A DNA stretch of 64,000 nucleotides. It comes from Ascaphus truei (Eukaryota; Chordata; Amphibia; Anura; Ascaphidae). This document shows, piece after piece, positions 1 through 11,269 of this stretch. Numbering within the stretch: the stretch's first letter is position 1; each line of letters opens with the position of its first letter. The translations under genes and the position numbers were made by a program. Under the pieces are notes generated by a model that saw only the letters and a program-made list of their open reading frames with translations, did not search any database and was not told where the DNA came from. The stretch is taken from contig CM071571.1 in assembly GCA_036426205.1 (NCBI GenBank), forward strand, positions 117,104,002 to 117,168,001, given 5' to 3'.

Positions 1-177
1 ACTGTACTTAGGAAAACATAGATGCACCCTGAATGTCTGACATTAAGAGATGCACCATAAACATGTTAGCATCTTATTAACACCAACATCGCTTTGATAC
101 AGCTAAACCCCGTTATAACGCGCCTCGCTATACCGCGATTCGGTTATAACGCGGTTTTCCCATGGCTCCCGTTTTTT

Positions 178-570
178 GCACTCTGCACACACTGCACACA
201 CTCACTGCACACACACTGCTCATTGCTCACACTGCACACACACTGCACACTGCACACACACTGCTCATTGCACACACTGACACACTGCACACACACTGCA
301 CACACACTGCACACTGCACACACACTATTCATTGCTCACACTGCACACACTGACACACTACACACACACTGCACACGGCACACACACTGCTCATTGCTCA
401 CACTGCACACACACTGCCACACTGACACACACTGACACACACTGCACACTGCACACACACTGCTCATTGCTCACACTGCACACACTGACACACTGCTCAT
501 TGCTCACACTGCACACACACTGCTCACACTGACACACACTGCACACTGCACACACACTGCTCATTGCTCA
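178..570. repeat. CACTGCTCATTGCTCACACTGCACAC minisatellite, left block
   Basis: Degenerate tandem array built from CACTGCTCATTGCTCA and CACTGCACACACA modules. It resumes at 3383-3735 on the other side of the PLE insertion, so it was one array before the insertion. Long open frames in it (His/Thr/Leu-rich) are artefacts of the repeat. Confidence 0.9.
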
Positions 571-869
571 ATAGAGGAACAAAGTTCATCAATAGTGCTC
601 AGAATGACTGTAGAGGAATTTTTGTAATAATGTCCATATAGACTTGCTTGATTGAAGATATAGTGATGCAGGCGTCTGATATAAATGTGAGTGATGAGTG
701 TATAGGTGAGCGTTGTGTATAGGACATATGTATTGAAGTCCTAGGGGTGCTGTGAGTGGAGAATGATTAGCTCCACCACATTACTCCTAATGAGGACAAT
801 GTCACACACGCTTGCAACCACCTTGATAATACACCTTCCAGCAAAGAAAAGGATAAAACACTCACATGA

Positions 870-2405
870 GTGGTGGTTCTTCCTTCCTATATCAGAGATT
901 CTACACAACTATTAAATATGTTACAGAAGATCACTTGGCGTCATAATTACACTTGGGTTACACTAGATGTATCATCTTTATACACAATTATTAGTCACCA
1001 TCTTGGCATTTTAGCTTACACTCATTTCCTTAATTTATCAAATCTTCACACTGCACAAATCACTTTTCTGTTGGATTGTATAATATTTTTATTACAGCAC
1101 AATTATTTCCTTTTTGATCAACACTTTTATCTCCAAAAACAGGGCACTGCTATGGGTACTTCTTTTGCTCCTTCTTACGCAAATCTTTTCATGTGTTTCT
1201 GGGAAAACAAACACATTTTCGGTGACACTAACCCTTATCGCAAGAATATTATATTTTACCGCCGTTACATAGACGACCTTATTCTGATATGGGAGGGAGA
1301 CCACGACACACTAGCAGCCTTTATCAACTATTTGAACGATAATACTTTTAATTTAAAATTCACATCCTCAGTAAACATCAATCATATAGACTTTTTGGAT
1401 ATCAAATTATTCATTGATGTGAATTGTACAATTCAAACGAATCTATTCCGTAAAACCAATGCCCGCAACTCTCTTCTAAGAGCAAATAGTAGTCATCCAA
1501 GACCCCTGCTAAGAGGCATACCCAAAGGTCAATATCTCCGACTGAGAAGACTTTGTTCTACTGAAGAAGCCTTCATACAACAGTCGGAGATACTGAGTGA
1601 GAGGTTCAGAAACAGAGGGTATCTGGAAAAAGATATCCACTCTGCCTTCATACATGCATTACAATCAAATCGCTTGGATCTTCTAAAAAATCCAAAACGG
1701 AAGAAAAACATTACAAATAACACTACTGCAGTATCTGAATCTGAAACCCCGCTCTTCATCACTACCTTTAGCAATCAAGCCATAAAACTCAAAAACATTA
1801 TTGAAAAACATTGGAGGGTTCTGCAGTTAGACAAAGGACTAAAATCAGTCACAAACAACCTACCGAAATTTGTATACAAAAAGGCAAAAACCATAGGATA
1901 TCATTTATCTCCAAGTTTATTTTCTGCAGGACAAAATACATCTCAAGATATTCTCCCAAAAGGTTTTCACAAATGTGGCAAATGCACATATTGTAAATAT
2001 GCAACACCATTATCCTTAGTTACTAGTAAACATACTAATCAAAAATATAAGTTAAAACATTTTATGACATGTTCCACTAACTATGTTGTATATAAACTCA
2101 ATTGTGCTTGTGGTAGTACCTACATCGGGAGGACTATTAGACCTTTAAAAGTAAGAATTTCAGAGCACTTACGATCTATAAAAAAGAAAGATCCTAACTT
2201 ACCAGTGTCAAAACACTTCACAAATTGTCCAAGAGGCTCCATTGATACTTTCACATTCAGTGCTCTAGAGCATATCCCAAAACATAGAAGAGGAGGTAAT
2301 AGAGAGAACATACTGAATCAGAGAGAAATGTTCTGGATTTATACCCTCGGGTCCCTGGCACCCGGGGGTATAAACACGGATTGGGAGCTAAAACATTTTT
2401 TGTGA
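870..2405 (+). pseudogene. PLE reverse transcriptase with GIY-YIG endonuclease, N-terminally truncated
   Basis: PLE polymerase that would copy element RNA into DNA in the nucleus. The 511-codon frame starts at a GTG just after an in-frame TGA (867-869); the first in-frame ATG is at 918, so the N-terminal part of the family protein is missing. Visible motifs in order: KLPSYIRD-like start (LPSYIRD, residues 4-10); TLDVSSLYT; GTAMGTSFAPSYANL; catalytic YIDD (133-136); NHIDFLDI; a Cys-rich CGKCTYCKY (from residue 369); and the GIY-YIG nuclease as YVVY (405-408), YIG (418-420) and RISEH. The C-terminus GGINTDWELKHF is shared with the decayed copy at about 20990. The frame is otherwise open, so the copy is fairly young. 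Family assignment is firm; the clade (Neptune/Penelope type) is a guess. Confidence 0.92.
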
Positions 2406-3261
2406 AATATATATTTTTTCTGTCAATATGTTTCTTTTGTTAACAATTCAATTTATATAAATTCAATGTGTAAACATAGAAACCAATATGTGTATGTGTA
2501 ATATACCATCAGACTTTAATCAACTGTACATTGACTTATATGTGTGCCTCTCTCATATATATTGTGTTTATGCTCCTTAATCACTATTGAAAACAACTAT
2601 AATATTATCTAAAAACATGAACAAATCCATTGATTCAATATTGCCATTAAGTTGTTTTTTAATATCTGTAAAAATACTAATCAGATATGTATAACTGTTT
2701 CAAATGCACTTTTTCATGTAAAACTTGGTATTTAGTTCACTAATATATGAACCCATTATTTATGATTGCTAGATTGCATACAAACAACCAACCAGAGATT
2801 ATAGATTTGTCATCATTGCATTAATTCCTTATTGATTTTCAATAAATCGAAAAAGCTCTATAAAGCTCTAAAAAAAGCTCTAATCACATCAGTGCAATCA
2901 TACATTATGGGTAATATTCCATTTATCAACTACTGAGTCCTTCAGTATATGCATAGTTGTTATATTTTAACTATTGTTTTTAAACCACCACCGTTGATGT
3001 ATTTTTTTGTATGGTGGGGTGATAATGCTGGGTCCGTGAGTAACATTTTCCCCTCATTGACACCGAAGGATGACGCTGCGGTCTCCATGACTACAAATCT
3101 AGTTTGTAAACAACCATTCCTTGCATGGAGTCCGTCGCGTCACTTCCGGTCCTCAATTTCCGGTTTCGCCACTTCCGGCCAACGGAGCCGCGGCTGTGAA
3201 TAATTTGAACCATAATTAGAAGTACTATATCAAGGGGGTCCCAGCATAACATTTTCACTCT

Positions 3262-3300
3262 CTGACGAAGCGCCAGCTAGGCGTGAAACGCGTAAGAGCC
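3262..3300 (+). ncRNA. Hammerhead-like ribozyme motif of a PLE
   Basis: Reads CUGACGA (3262-3268), then a stem-II candidate GCGCC/GGCGU around AGCTA, then GAAACGCGUA with the very short stem III seen in PLE hammerheads. A four-base stem I is possible between CTCT just upstream and AGAG just downstream. PLE terminal repeats are known to carry such ribozymes. Activity is not shown. Confidence 0.65.
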
Positions 3301-3382
3301 ACCCTCCATTCCTCTGTCTGCACCATGATGTTCGAATAAAGATTACCTTTTAACCACAAGCTGTTATCCTGATCATCTTTGG

Positions 3383-3749
3383 CTGCTCATTGCTCACACT
3401 GCACACACTGACACACTACACACACACTGCACACTGCACACACACTGCTCATTGCTCACACTGCACACACACTGCTCACACTGACACACACTGCACACTG
3501 CACACACACTGCTCATTGCTCACACTGCACACACTGACACACCTGCTCATTGCTCACACTGCACACACACTGCTCACACTTGACACACACTGCACACGCA
3601 CACCTGACACCAGCCATGACTGCACACTGCACACACTGACACACTGCTCATTGCTCACACTGACACAACTGCTCATTGCTCACAACTGACACTGCTCATT
3701 GCTCACACTGGCACACGACACACACTGCACACACCTGCTCACACTGACA

Positions 3750-3822
<73 letters not shown>
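3383..3822. repeat. TGCTCATTGCTCACACTGCACAC minisatellite, right block, plus (CA)n
   Basis: Continuation of the left array, passing at about 3750 into an almost pure CA tract that ends at 3822. Confidence 0.9.
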
Positions 3823-4085
3823 CATATACATATAATCAGCCTTACCTACCTTGGGGATGATTTTTGAGGCATGTGGCTGCAGGTGGTGGGGGGGGGGCGT
3901 GCCGGGGGGGTGTGCGGCGGTGGAGGGGGGAAATGATGCTGCTCGGGGCCCGATGCGGGGGGTGCTGGTGGGATGCCGGTGCGCGGCGGGGGCATGGGGG
4001 GGGAGGGCAGGACACCCTGCGCTACGGCAGGGCCAGGGGGCCCTGTATTGGCGGCGGCGAGGCCCGTGCTGCGGCGGGGGGGAGC

Positions 4086-4395
4086 CGGACCGGAGGGAAT
4101 CCCCCCTCCCATCTCCTGTCACGCGGTGACGGGAAGCGGAAGCCGGAGGGGCATCCCCCCTCCATCTCCTGTACCGCGGGTGGCGGGGACCGGAACCGGG
4201 GGAATCCCCCCTCCCATCTCCTGTCACGCGGTTACAGGGAAGCGAAGCCAGAGGGGCATCCCCCTCCCATCTCCTGTCCCGCGTGACAGTGGAAGGCTGA
4301 AGCCGGAGGGGAATCCCCCCTCCCATCTCCTGTCACGCGGTGACAGGGGAAGCTGAAGCCGGAGGGGAATCCCCCCTCCCATCTCCTGTCACGCG
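4086..4395. repeat. GC-rich minisatellite, about 57-bp period
   Basis: Five to six units of a GCCGGAGGGGAATCCCCCCT / CCCATCTCCTGTCACGCG module. The palindromic GGGGAATCCCCCC and GCGGTGAC parts recur in each unit. Open frames on both strands here (Gly/Pro/Arg-rich) are composition artefacts. The array abuts the right inverted repeat of the Tigger-like element. Confidence 0.85.
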
Positions 4396-4463
4396 ACCCC
4401 GTTAGTAACGCGGTGGTCTCGGGGTGGACCCCGAGGACCGCGTTATAACGGGGTTTAGCTGTA

Positions 4464-5086
4464 TACAGAATCCAATTAAATGCTAAGTATATAAAATGCT
4501 GTTTTGCATTAACTAGCTATAAGATACTGTTTATTTGTAAATTGAATGACTCGTGCTGTGTGATAATGTGAATAAGAACACATTTGTAACCTCTTTTAAC
4601 GTGTATATTTAATTATACTTTAAAAAAAAAAAATGTCGTTTCCATCCAGAATGATGCAACTGTTAATCAATATATGCACATTTGTCATGCATGAAAACAC
4701 AGGAACACATTTGTAATTATGTAACAACCTTGGACTTCGTTTTCCTTAAAGTTAATGATATTTGTTAGGAAGGAATCACTTGTAGAGAGGAATGCACTTG
4801 TATTGGTCATATGTGCATTGAGAAATGTGTGAAGGGCTGATAAGAGTTTAAAATATAATTAGGGAAAAGGTTGCTGATTTAACAAATAAGACACATGTCA
4901 TAAATGTAATGAGTACTCTGCTACAGAATTTGTCATCTACAGAGATGGTAGTCATAAAACAGTTCAGCCTGGTGCATAAGAGACTGTTAAGCAAATGGTA
5001 GCCTTCCAATAGGAATACAAATGTGTGTAGGTGTGGTGTGTGATGTGGATATTGTACACATATATCAGTCACATAAACAGGTCATA
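4464..5086. other. Unassigned AT-rich flank
   Basis: No gene, terminal repeat or tandem array that I recognise. It lies between the Tigger-like element and a solo LTR. Confidence 0.5.
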
Positions 5087-5090
5087 TGTA

Positions 5091-6463
5091 TGTAGCCAGG
5101 TCCCCCTTGCGTGTAGCCAGGCCCCCCCTCGCGCACTCACCCCCCTTCTGTTGTCCCGCGAGCCGCGCGTTGCTAGGGACGCGAGCGGCATCGGAATCCC
5201 TGGTAGCTAGGGACGCGAGCGGGCCGGTTGCCGGGGACGCGATCGGGCCGTCGCTAAGGCCGCGATCGCGTTACTACCGGCCCGGCGGCTCGGGAAGCAG
5301 GGCGCCGCCATACACAGGGCTGTTGCGCATGCGCAATGGCAATGCACAGCGCGGGAGGCTCAGACAGCTCGCGCATGCGCGAGAATAGACTGCCAGCCCC
5401 CAGGGTGCTTAGGGGCAGAGACACCTGACGCCAGGGAGCCAATCAGAAGGCCGGATTCCCCTGCTCCCATTAGATACATTTCGCGGGGTTTTGCAGCTAC
5501 GCAGGCACTCAGGATCCGGACCAGCTAGGGGTAAGAGGTGGATGCAGGGGTCAGTGACCCTCTGCATAGGCCAGCAGCCCCCAAGGTCCCAGTTAGGTCC
5601 TGAGTCACCTAATAGCTTGTGGAGCTTAGGGACAGGCCCTAGATAGGGACACTGCCCCATTATTTGGTCAAGTAGTCAGGGACACAGAGCGGAAGCCGTG
5701 CGGCCCTGTGAGGTGGGTTCTGGGCTCAGAACACCACCAAAGACTCTAACACCAGGAGAGACATTGTTCGCGCTGGACTTTCAACCCACGCGGTGTGGAG
5801 GACAACGTCGGATCGTGCGGATTGATATCGCGGTACCCGTGGCTGGAGCCCGGGCAGGTAACCTGCAACTCACGTGCACCAACCAGGCCTATCACCAAAC
5901 ATAGTGGCTGCGCAGTCACACATACACATGTACAGTGATATTTGACTCTGGGAGTACGAGACATTTGGGTGGGGGTTACTGGACACAGGGTGGGGTCACA
6001 TTGTGGGTGGTAGCGTCCGCCGTGACGCCTAGAGGTGATAGCGTCCGCCGTGACGCCTAGAGGTGGTAGCGTCCGCCGTGACGCCTAGAGGTGATAGCGT
6101 CCGCCGTGACGCCTAGAGGTGGTAGCGTCCGCCGTGACGCCTAGTGTGGTTAGTGTCCGCCGTGACACCCAGTGTGGTTAGCGCCCGCCGTGGCGCATGA
6201 TGATGTTATGATGTTATTGAGTGATATATGTGTTTCCATGCAGTAAAGCCAGTCCTGTTTTATATTCGTTCGTGTTGTGTGGTTGTTTCCTGTGAGGGCC
6301 TCCTCCCACTCCGTTGGGATCCCTCCCAGGTGGAGGCGTTGCACATAGAGATGTATGATATGTATGTACCCCAGGTTCCCCAAGCGGAGGCTTAGGCTCC
6401 TGAGAGCCACACAGGTTGCACAGCAGGTAGTAGCGGCGGTATTCATAGGGAATACCCGTTACA
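5091..6463 (+). mobile_element. Solo LTR, family A, copy 1
   Basis: Starts TGTAGCCAGG and ends CCCGTTACA, giving TG...CA ends. It is flanked by the 4-bp duplication TGTA (5087-5090 and 6464-6467). Sequence landmarks shared with 38673-39838 include ATACATTTCGCGGGGTTT, GCATGCGC boxes, GCAGGGGTCAGTGACC, and the 3' stretch with GGAGGCGTTGCAC and GGCTCCTGAGAGCCACACAG. The 5' half is CpG-rich. No gag, pol or env reading frame adjoins it, so it is a recombination product. Confidence 0.85.
6006..6199 (+). repeat. 28-bp tandem repeat inside solo LTR A
   Basis: Nearly seven units of GGTGRTAGCGTCCGCCGTGA plus CGCCTAGA; the last two units are diverged. The related LTR at 38673-39838 has only one degenerate unit (about 39532), so the array expanded after the copies separated. 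Confidence 0.9.
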
Positions 6464-6909
6464 TGTATATGTACTGTAGTTTGTATATATGGTTTGTGAT
6501 TTATGTGTTGAAGTAGTATTTCATTAGATTCCTAACTTTCAGATCTTATAATTTTTTTTATTTAAAACATGGGAGTTGGTCTCAGCGAATGTACCAAATT
6601 TGGTTAAAATCCGAGTAGTTGATTTTGAGTTTCAAGATTGTGAATATGCAACATTTTGAAAAAATATAGTATTTTGCAATCCAAAACAGTATCCAGATTT
6701 GTGGACTTTACCAAAAATGTCCAGAGTAACGAATACATTTCCCATTTGTGCATTATCCTAAAATTAAATACCCTCCTTCCAGCATTTTCTTTATATTAAC
6801 AAATATCAAGTTTTCGTCTTGTGTAGTGAATTGTTTTTGAACCAAAGAAAAGTCAGCCATTTTTGATTGAAATAACAAGTGCCATTTTGAAAAGCAGCCA
6901 GATTTCAGA

Positions 6910-7692
6910 CACAGAAAAAAGACGGTGTGAAACAGCGCTATATAATATTAATAAAAACACTTAAATAGTGAACAACACTGGCAGCCAGGTAAAAACTGAC
7001 AGTACAGTCAGTCAGAGAGCATGGAAAAAAAGGAATGAACCGGCGCCACAAATAATAAAGTGAAAACCAAACCAAAATAGTGTATAGTCCAAATGGAGTC
7101 CTAGTAAGGCTGGTAATCAAGGATTCTCGCATCAACGAAGTAATATGTGAAGAAAGAAAAAGAACAAATTATGGTGCAGTAAGTCAAACACTGAGACTAA
7201 AAAACAGACTAACAACACAAGACAAACAAGACAAACAAACGAAAATACACTAGCACGGCTTAATAGTAAAGACAAAGCTAATTTATTACTGGGTGTGGAG
7301 GGTGAAAGTGACAAGCATCCGGAGGGGTAAAATTAAAAACCCTACTCACAAGATGCTAGATATAAACAGGCAACAGACTGGAAACATGCTGCTGGGCTTC
7401 CATGATGGCGACCGGAGCACTCTCACTGGCGTCCTCACGTGACAGAGGTGGAAGGTGGGTCACACGAATAACGGGACTTCCGGGTGGATGTGACGTCACG
7501 CCCACTAAAGTCCCACCGCAGACGTTCCTCCTTCACTGTTCCTCCGCAGGTGCACCACGATTACACCACGGCTCCACTGCTGAGCTGCAAACTGCAAACT
7601 TCTCCACAGGCCAGGACAAAACTCTAAAAACACTCAAAACTTCCCGACGCGTTTCGTACGCATGCGCGCACTTCTTCAAGGGATGTTTTTTC
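6910..7692 (-). mobile_element. PLE terminal-repeat insertion with 15-bp target duplication
   Basis: A 783-bp insertion flanked by CAGCCAGATTTCAGA at 6895-6909 and 7693-7707. A PLE hammerhead-like motif lies at its right end on the minus strand, and GGCGCCAC and AGCGCTATATAATATTAATA near the left end resemble PLE terminal sequences. No RT coding sequence is present, so it is terminal-repeat sequence only. Confidence 0.7.
7645..7679 (-). ncRNA. Hammerhead-like PLE motif, degenerate
   Basis: The minus strand reads TTGAAGAAG, an imperfect hairpin GUGCGC/GCGUAC, then GAAACGCGUC. The GAAAC core and short stem III are intact, but the CUGANGA box is altered, so self-cleavage is doubtful. Confidence 0.5.
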
Positions 7693-7944
7693 CAGCCAGA
7701 TTTCAGAACCACGCCATTTATTGAAACTGCATCTTGGAAAAATTCTGAAAACTTCTATGGATTATATTGTACTTGCACACTTTATTATAGATTTGAATGT
7801 TCAGACACTCACCATATTATAAATGATGTGTAGTTTTAAAACAGGAAGTCAAAAGGGCACTTTGGGATCTGTGGATAACAGACCCTGAAGAACAATGTTT
7901 TCTCCAGTCAAATATTAATTTAAAATAAATTCAGCATAATAATT

Positions 7945-8175
7945 CATTCGGGCTCATGGAGCGGCTCAGTGAGTAAAGACACTGAATTTGAAGCAGGAGA
8001 GCCTGGTTTAATTCCCGGTATCAGCTCCTTGTGACCTTGGGCAAATCATTTTATCTTCTTGTGCATCAGACACCAAAACATAGATTGTAAACTCTACGGG
8101 GCAGGGACTCATACCTGCAAAAAAATTATGTAGAGCGCTATCTACACTGTCAGCGCTATACAAGAATAAAAAAAG
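7945..8175 (+). mobile_element. tRNA-derived SINE
   Basis: Pol III internal promoter: A-box-like GGCTCAGTGAGTAA at about 7962 and B-box-like GGTTTAATTCC at about 8012. These are followed by a body with TGACCTTGGGCAAATCA and GATTGTAAACTCTACGGGGC, and a tail GCGCTATACAAGAATAAAAA. This layout is that of amphibian/fish tRNA-SINEs. It sits inside the old repeat 6570-9050. Confidence 0.8.
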
Positions 8176-9049
8176 AATACATGATCATTAGTAGATAGGT
8201 CAGCAGGCATATATCTTTACAGTGTGCAAATAAGATGATTAAGGCAGTTGGAGCCATTATCCGCTGCCTCGTTCTTCTGTCTTTGTTGGTCCTCTCGCCA
8301 ATCTTAGCCAAATAACATATCCTACCCCAGTCTGTGCATTTGCCTAAAATGCCCCTCCCTTGTCTGGGATGTTTCAAAGTATTTAGAGGGTGGTTTTAAG
8401 AATCGTTTGATCGGTACATTTGACTACTTCAAATGTTTAAACAGTGTCAGTATCAGAGTTATGCTGCAAATAATCCACACTTGTCCATACTGGGTATTTC
8501 CTAGGAAGAAGTAGGACGTTTTTCTAAGTAAACAGGTGCCAAAATCCATAACAGACCATAACATGCTCTACAGGCAATTGTATCTTGACAATGTGCAACT
8601 TTTTTGTGTGTTAAATTGCCCCAAATCATGTCTAAAAAAAAAAACGTGGTCATCTTGTTTCTTACAATTGATACTTTGTAACCAGGAACAGATGTCACTA
8701 AAGGGTTTAGGATTTAATGCAAATAGGAACAACAAAAACAATTCAAGGCCAATATATAGGAACTGGGAAATAGCTATGGGTCACAGGTGTGAAGTGGGTG
8801 AAAAAGGGATTGTTTAGCAACCAGGGAGGCACCCAAATGAAATGCAGATACCGTACTAGGAAACCTTTAAAGACTACAATTCATGGGAGGAGAAAATTAG
8901 GAGCTGATAAGCTAACAAATAGAACGTCCCAAACCATAGCACAAACTGGGAACAACCTTAGGGGTGTGCTTGCTACTACAAGAAGCCTTGCAGATAAAAT
9001 GGGAGAGCTTGGAATAATAGCCAAGAAATAGCAATGAGATTGGTATTAC

Positions 9050-9890
9050 TGAAACGTGGTGGGATGAAACCCATGGCTGGGAAATCAATTTTTGAGGGTT
9101 ATTCCCTTTTTCAGGGAATGTCAACATTGTATTTTTTATGTTGTTATAAAGGAGACTCTCTATATTGTAAAAAAAGATGGCGGTGCACACTGCACAACTG
9201 CAGGACATGACTAGAGAGATTGAAAAATATAATATGCAATAATCATGCAACCAGCAGGTGAAAAATCCTCTTCCGCTTTTCTTACCAATAGGTACTTTAT
9301 CAAAGACTGCAACTGACTGCATGGAATATATCTCATACTTCCCACTTCTTACTGATTTATCTACAGCATTTATTTAGTTATATAATTATTTTTCCTTTTG
9401 AGCACTAACCTCGGGACATTGTCTATTACACACCTATTCCATATAGTCCCTTATTCCTTATGCTGAGAAGCCACGTCCTTTTGCTACAGTATATAAAATG
9501 TTAGTAAACAGAGCTAACCTCTTTTATAGCCCTCAGAAGGGGCATCATATTAAATAGGGGCAAAGTGAGAAGATGGGTAATTCACAGTTAACAGTCTATG
9601 CAGTTCAATTCTGGCAAATGGTCGTTTATGCCTAATTAACTGCACATTACCCCTCTTCCCACTGTATTGAATAGGGGCCTAAGTGCTATGGTGGCCTCGT
9701 TTATAAAAATAAAGCTTAGTTCTTTAGATACTTTATTTATTCTAAAGAATCATGGCACTGCAATTAGGATTCATTAGGGATTCGTTCTACATTGCAAACT
9801 GCAAGCCGTAAATGGCTTCTGCTGTATATCAGGTCTCTGGCAACAGACCAAATAGAACTCAGTTTTGATACCATCCAAGGAAAAATTCCA
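9050..9890. other. Unassigned sequence
   Basis: AT-rich, without a supported gene. Short frames only; no clear terminal repeats seen. Confidence 0.4.
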
Positions 9891-10179
9891 TTAACGTCCG
9901 ATGAGGAAGAGGTTACAATACATTATAGGCTAAAGCTGGCAAATTCCAGGCATTATTGAAATCCCTGCTCTCTGATTGGTTAAAATTCCAGGCATTATCC
10001 AATCAGTAATGGCCTGGAGTTTTTGGCAGCTTGCCAAGTTTTTCAGCCAATCAGCTTTCAGGTTTCATTCACAAAGAGTGAAATTTGCACTTAGACAGGG
10101 GAGGTGATTGGACAGAAGGCACTGACTCCTCCCCCACCCTGTCTGCAGAGAGCTCCGCACAGGAGAGTGAAGGGAAAGG

Positions 10180-10690
10180 TTTGTGTGTCTGCTGAGTGTG
10201 TTTTGTGAGTGTAAGGGGGCAGCAGAGTCTTGTTGGTGTGTTTCTGCTGTGTGTGTTTTGTTCTTGTAGAGGGGGGTTGCAGTGTGTGTGGCTGCAGTAT
10301 GTGTTTTGTGGGTGGCGGAGGGGTGCAGAGTGTTTTGTTGGTGTGCATCTGCAGTGTGTGGGTTTACAGGGGGCTGTAGTGGATGAAGAGGGGGGGCTGC
10401 TGGTGTGTGTTTTGTGGATGTAGAGGTAGCAGAGTCTGTTTTGTTAGTGTTTGTGTGTCTGCAGTGTGTGTTTTGTAGGTGCAGAGTGGTGGCTGCTGTG
10501 TTTTGTGAGTGTAGAGGGTGGAGGAGGGCTGCAGTATGTTTTGTGGGTGTAGAGGAGGGGGGCTGCACAGTGTGTAGGGGGGACTGCAGAGTGTGTGTTT
10601 GTGTATATAGGAGGGTTGCAGAGTGTGTGTTTGTGTGTATAGAGGTGGGGCTGCAGTGTGTGTGTGTGTGTGTGTGGGGTGGGGGGGTCT
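10180..10690. repeat. G/T-rich degenerate minisatellite
   Basis: Roughly 30-40 bp units with the recurring words GTGTGTTTTGTGGGTG, TAGAGG and GGGGGCTGCAGTGTG. Thr/His- or Cys/Val-rich frames over this stretch are repeat artefacts. Confidence 0.8.
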
Positions 10691-10837
10691 GTGTATATGT
10701 ACAATTTACTTTTAATAAACTTGCAGTAAAAGCATAAAAATGTAGACAATCATGCTGATAAAAATCAATATGACTACAAAAAATTATCTTTTTTATGAAA
10801 AATTTAAAATAAGCCTACATTTAGCCTATAATAGTAA

Positions 10838-10985
10838 TAATCCCCTCAGAACAGGGCATTACTGGCCAATAATGCCCTGGCTAGGTTAAAGTCCCTCGGC
10901 TTCGCCTCGGGCCTTCAACACTTCCAGCCAGAACAGGGCATTATTGACCAGTAATGCCCTGTTCTTCAGGGATTATTACTTAAAT
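10838..10985. repeat. Palindromic repeat, GAACAGGGCATTAYTGRCCA
   Basis: TAATAATCCC...GAACAGGGCATTACTGGCCA is mirrored by TGACCAGTAATGCCCTGTTC...GGGATTATTA about 90 bp on. CCTCGGCTTCGCCTCGG forms a small hairpin near the centre. Related CAGGCATTAT words occur at 9955-10015, so a larger foldback or MITE may span 9890-10985. Class not determined. Confidence 0.6.
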
Positions 10986-11269
10986 AATCAATGCTAGATC
11001 ATATAAAGCTAAGTTTCATCTAAATATTTTGGATAGGGTATATAATATCAGAAATGTATAGACATGTATAATGATAGGATTACATTAGTGAAGCTGGCAC
11101 TCTTATGGGAATTAAACAATAGATATGGTCAATAAATATCTAGATACTGAAATATTTAATGTGCATGTCCCATTGGAGTCCAGTCTCCACTATCTATCAA
11201 GATTTGTCATTACTGTGCACTTGTTTTCAGTTTGTTTTTAAGTTATCATATGTGCCCTTTAATTTTGAA

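Larger units (their letters stand above)
571..3382 (+). mobile_element. Penelope-like retroelement (PLE), 5'-truncated
   Basis: A 2.8-kb insertion inside the minisatellite. It is flanked by the 14-bp copy CTGCTCATTGCTCA (557-570 and 3383-3396), although this sequence is also part of the array, so the duplication is suggestive only. It contains an RT/GIY-YIG ORF (870-2405), about 850 bp of AT-rich 3' sequence, a hammerhead-like motif (3262-3300) and an AATAAAG at about 3336. The region 571-869 shows no recognisable PLE N-terminal coding sequence. Confidence 0.8.
100..4461. mobile_element. Tigger/pogo-like non-autonomous DNA transposon, interrupted by a PLE
   Basis: Both ends carry the inverted repeat CAGCTAAACCCCGTTATAAC (left from 100, right ending at 4461), and the match continues a few more bases. 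A TA dinucleotide lies directly outside each end (98-99 and 4462-4463), the target duplication typical of Tc1/mariner/pogo elements. The CAG start and the GTTATAACGCG repetition inside the end resemble Tigger termini; that is family knowledge, not a search result. No transposase ORF belongs to it. The interior is a TGCTCATTGCTCACACTGCACAC minisatellite, a PLE insertion (571-3382), a CA tract and a GC-rich 57-bp minisatellite. Confidence 0.7.
6570..9050 (+). repeat. Old dispersed repeat, interrupted copy
   Basis: Blocks near 6580-6780 and 8370-9020 match blocks of 19420-20240 in the same order, for example AGTAGTTGATTTTRAGTTT, CTTGTCTGGGATGTTT, CATGTCTAAAAAAAA and AAGGNTTTAGGNTTTAATGC. Identity is moderate with many indels. 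This copy was later split by the insertion at 6910-7692 and by a SINE. Family not recognised. Confidence 0.6.

Noticed and set aside
94..532. Long His/Thr/Leu-rich and Cys/Val-rich frames on both strands
   Set aside because: They follow the CACTGCACACA minisatellite; no protein family has this pattern.
3820..4356. Pro/Arg/Gly-rich frames on both strands
   Set aside because: Composition of the GC-rich 57-bp minisatellite, open in several frames at once.
7951..8035. Genuine tRNA gene
   Set aside because: A and B boxes are present, but there is no cloverleaf with an acceptor stem, and the SINE body and tail follow.
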